Shown here piece by piece: positions 63,901-64,000 of a stretch of 64,000 nucleotides of DNA. The notes under the pieces are model-generated. The model made no database searches. It was not told the origin of the DNA and was given only the letters and a program-made list of their open reading frames with translations. The stretch is from NCBI RefSeq assembly GCF_963576545.1, contig NW_026870603.1, forward strand, positions 620,001 through 684,000, in the 5' to 3' direction. The DNA comes from Limanda limanda (lineage: Eukaryota; Chordata; Actinopteri; Pleuronectiformes; Pleuronectidae). A program made the translations under genes and the position numbers. Every line of letters begins with the position of its first letter. Within the stretch, counting starts at the first letter, position 1.

Positions 63901-64000
63901 TGCAAGTAGGCTCTACCCCCACTAAATGGGGTAGCGCGCATCGATCGGTACCATCCTTGAGCTTCTCCGACTTTCGGAAGGGTTAGGGTTAGGGTTAGGG
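60995..64000 (+). repeat. Right-edge section: rearranged tail ending in a truncated A
   Basis: B monomers are at 61321, 62122, 62440 and 63247. It begins like a fourth 7-kb copy but takes a different order: a GGCGTAGCGCACATCG A at 61158, a two-hexamer A (61476), a GGATTAGGG A (61633), B-A-B, a CTACTCCCAC A, TTGCGCG, a two-hexamer A (63565) and GAGAAGGAGATA. The last A starts at 63885 and is cut by the window edge right after its third TTAGGG, so the window ends inside the array. Confidence 0.9.

Larger units (their letters stand above)
1..64000 (+). repeat. Telomere-hexamer-bearing satellite array (A/B monomers)
   Basis: The window is entirely head-to-tail satellite DNA and both ends lie inside the array, so its full size is unknown. 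Two monomer classes alternate irregularly: A (163 bp, with three TTAGGG) and B (155 bp, without TTAGGG). All copies have the same orientation. By hand count there are 315 complete A, 82 B, 7 bp of a left partial monomer and 116 bp of a right partial A, which sums to exactly 64,000 bp. Runs of A between B copies range from one to seven, and two B never adjoin. No unique DNA, transposon, tRNA, rRNA or convincing gene interrupts it. TTAGGG is the telomere repeat of many eukaryotic lineages, so a subtelomeric or heterochromatic origin is inferred. I do not recognise the satellite family. Assembly collapse or expansion within such an array cannot be excluded. Confidence 0.98.

Noticed and set aside
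74..63941. Minus-strand open reading frames of 60-320 codons covering the entire window
   Set aside because: They tile every monomer, overlap each other and are translations of the satellite. A+B = 318 bp is divisible by three, so frames stay open across A-B pairs and are longest at B-A-B sites. Many begin at GTG, and 163-bp A runs shift frame each time. The encoded TLTLTL stretch is simply reversed TTAGGG. There is no domain or codon signal.
1..64000. CRISPR array
   Set aside because: Regular spacing is present, but there are no unique spacers: the entire monomer is repeated, the unit is ~160 bp, and no cas genes occur.
1..64000. A true telomere
   Set aside because: No run longer than three TTAGGG occurs. 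Hexamers are always embedded in the 163-bp unit.
1..64000. Retrotransposon or integrated element within the array
   Set aside because: The monomer accounting leaves no unassigned bases, and no long terminal repeat, polyA tail, target duplication or reverse-transcriptase reading frame is seen.

Overview
The whole 64 kb is one uninterrupted tandem satellite array. I see no gene, RNA gene, transposon or unique sequence. Every base fits head-to-tail copies of two related monomers, all in one orientation. Monomer A is normally 163 bp and carries three TTAGGG hexamers. Monomer B is 155 bp and carries none. My hand tally closes exactly: 7 bp at the left edge, 315 complete A, 82 B, and a 116-bp truncated A at the right edge. 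Among complete A copies, 287 have three hexamers, 27 have two and one has a single hexamer. Four copies also lack one base of a C run. These account for every length deviation in the window. All counts come from reading and should be recomputed.

Organism: a nuclear chromosome of a eukaryote with a TTAGGG-type telomere, probably subtelomeric or heterochromatic. TTAGGG occurs in vertebrates and other animals, many fungi, kinetoplastids, diatoms and others, and nothing here narrows it further. The monomers keep about seven CpGs, and many recurrent variants are CpG transitions, so the array may be cytosine-methylated. If it is subtelomeric in the usual orientation, the chromosome end lies to the right, because TTAGGG reads 5'->3' rightward.

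Layout: (1) 1-11.4 kb, mixed A runs with a 1.9-kb tandem duplication, a 1,296-bp (7A+B) tandem duplication and 481-bp A-A-B trimers. (2) 11.4-25.1 kb, two copies of a ~5.1-kb block starting 7,716 bp apart, with internal 1,296-bp units and an extra 1.76-kb tandem copy. (3) 25.1-41.5 kb, three copies of a ~5.5-kb higher-order repeat. (4) 39.9-61.0 kb, three copies of a 6.8-7.2-kb higher-order repeat that shares its first ~1.6 kb with the third copy of the preceding family. (5) 61.0-64.0 kb, a rearranged tail. Nested duplications, a localised chimeric monomer and shared rare variants indicate recent, repeated unequal exchange or conversion.

The most notable aspect is that nearly every A monomer carries exactly the minimum telomeric tract (four GGG runs) needed for an intramolecular G-quadruplex, and never more. 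The array therefore spreads hundreds of telomere-type protein-binding and G-quadruplex sites at nucleosome-sized spacing. What it does is unknown. The minus-strand open frames that tile the region are by-products of the repeat.
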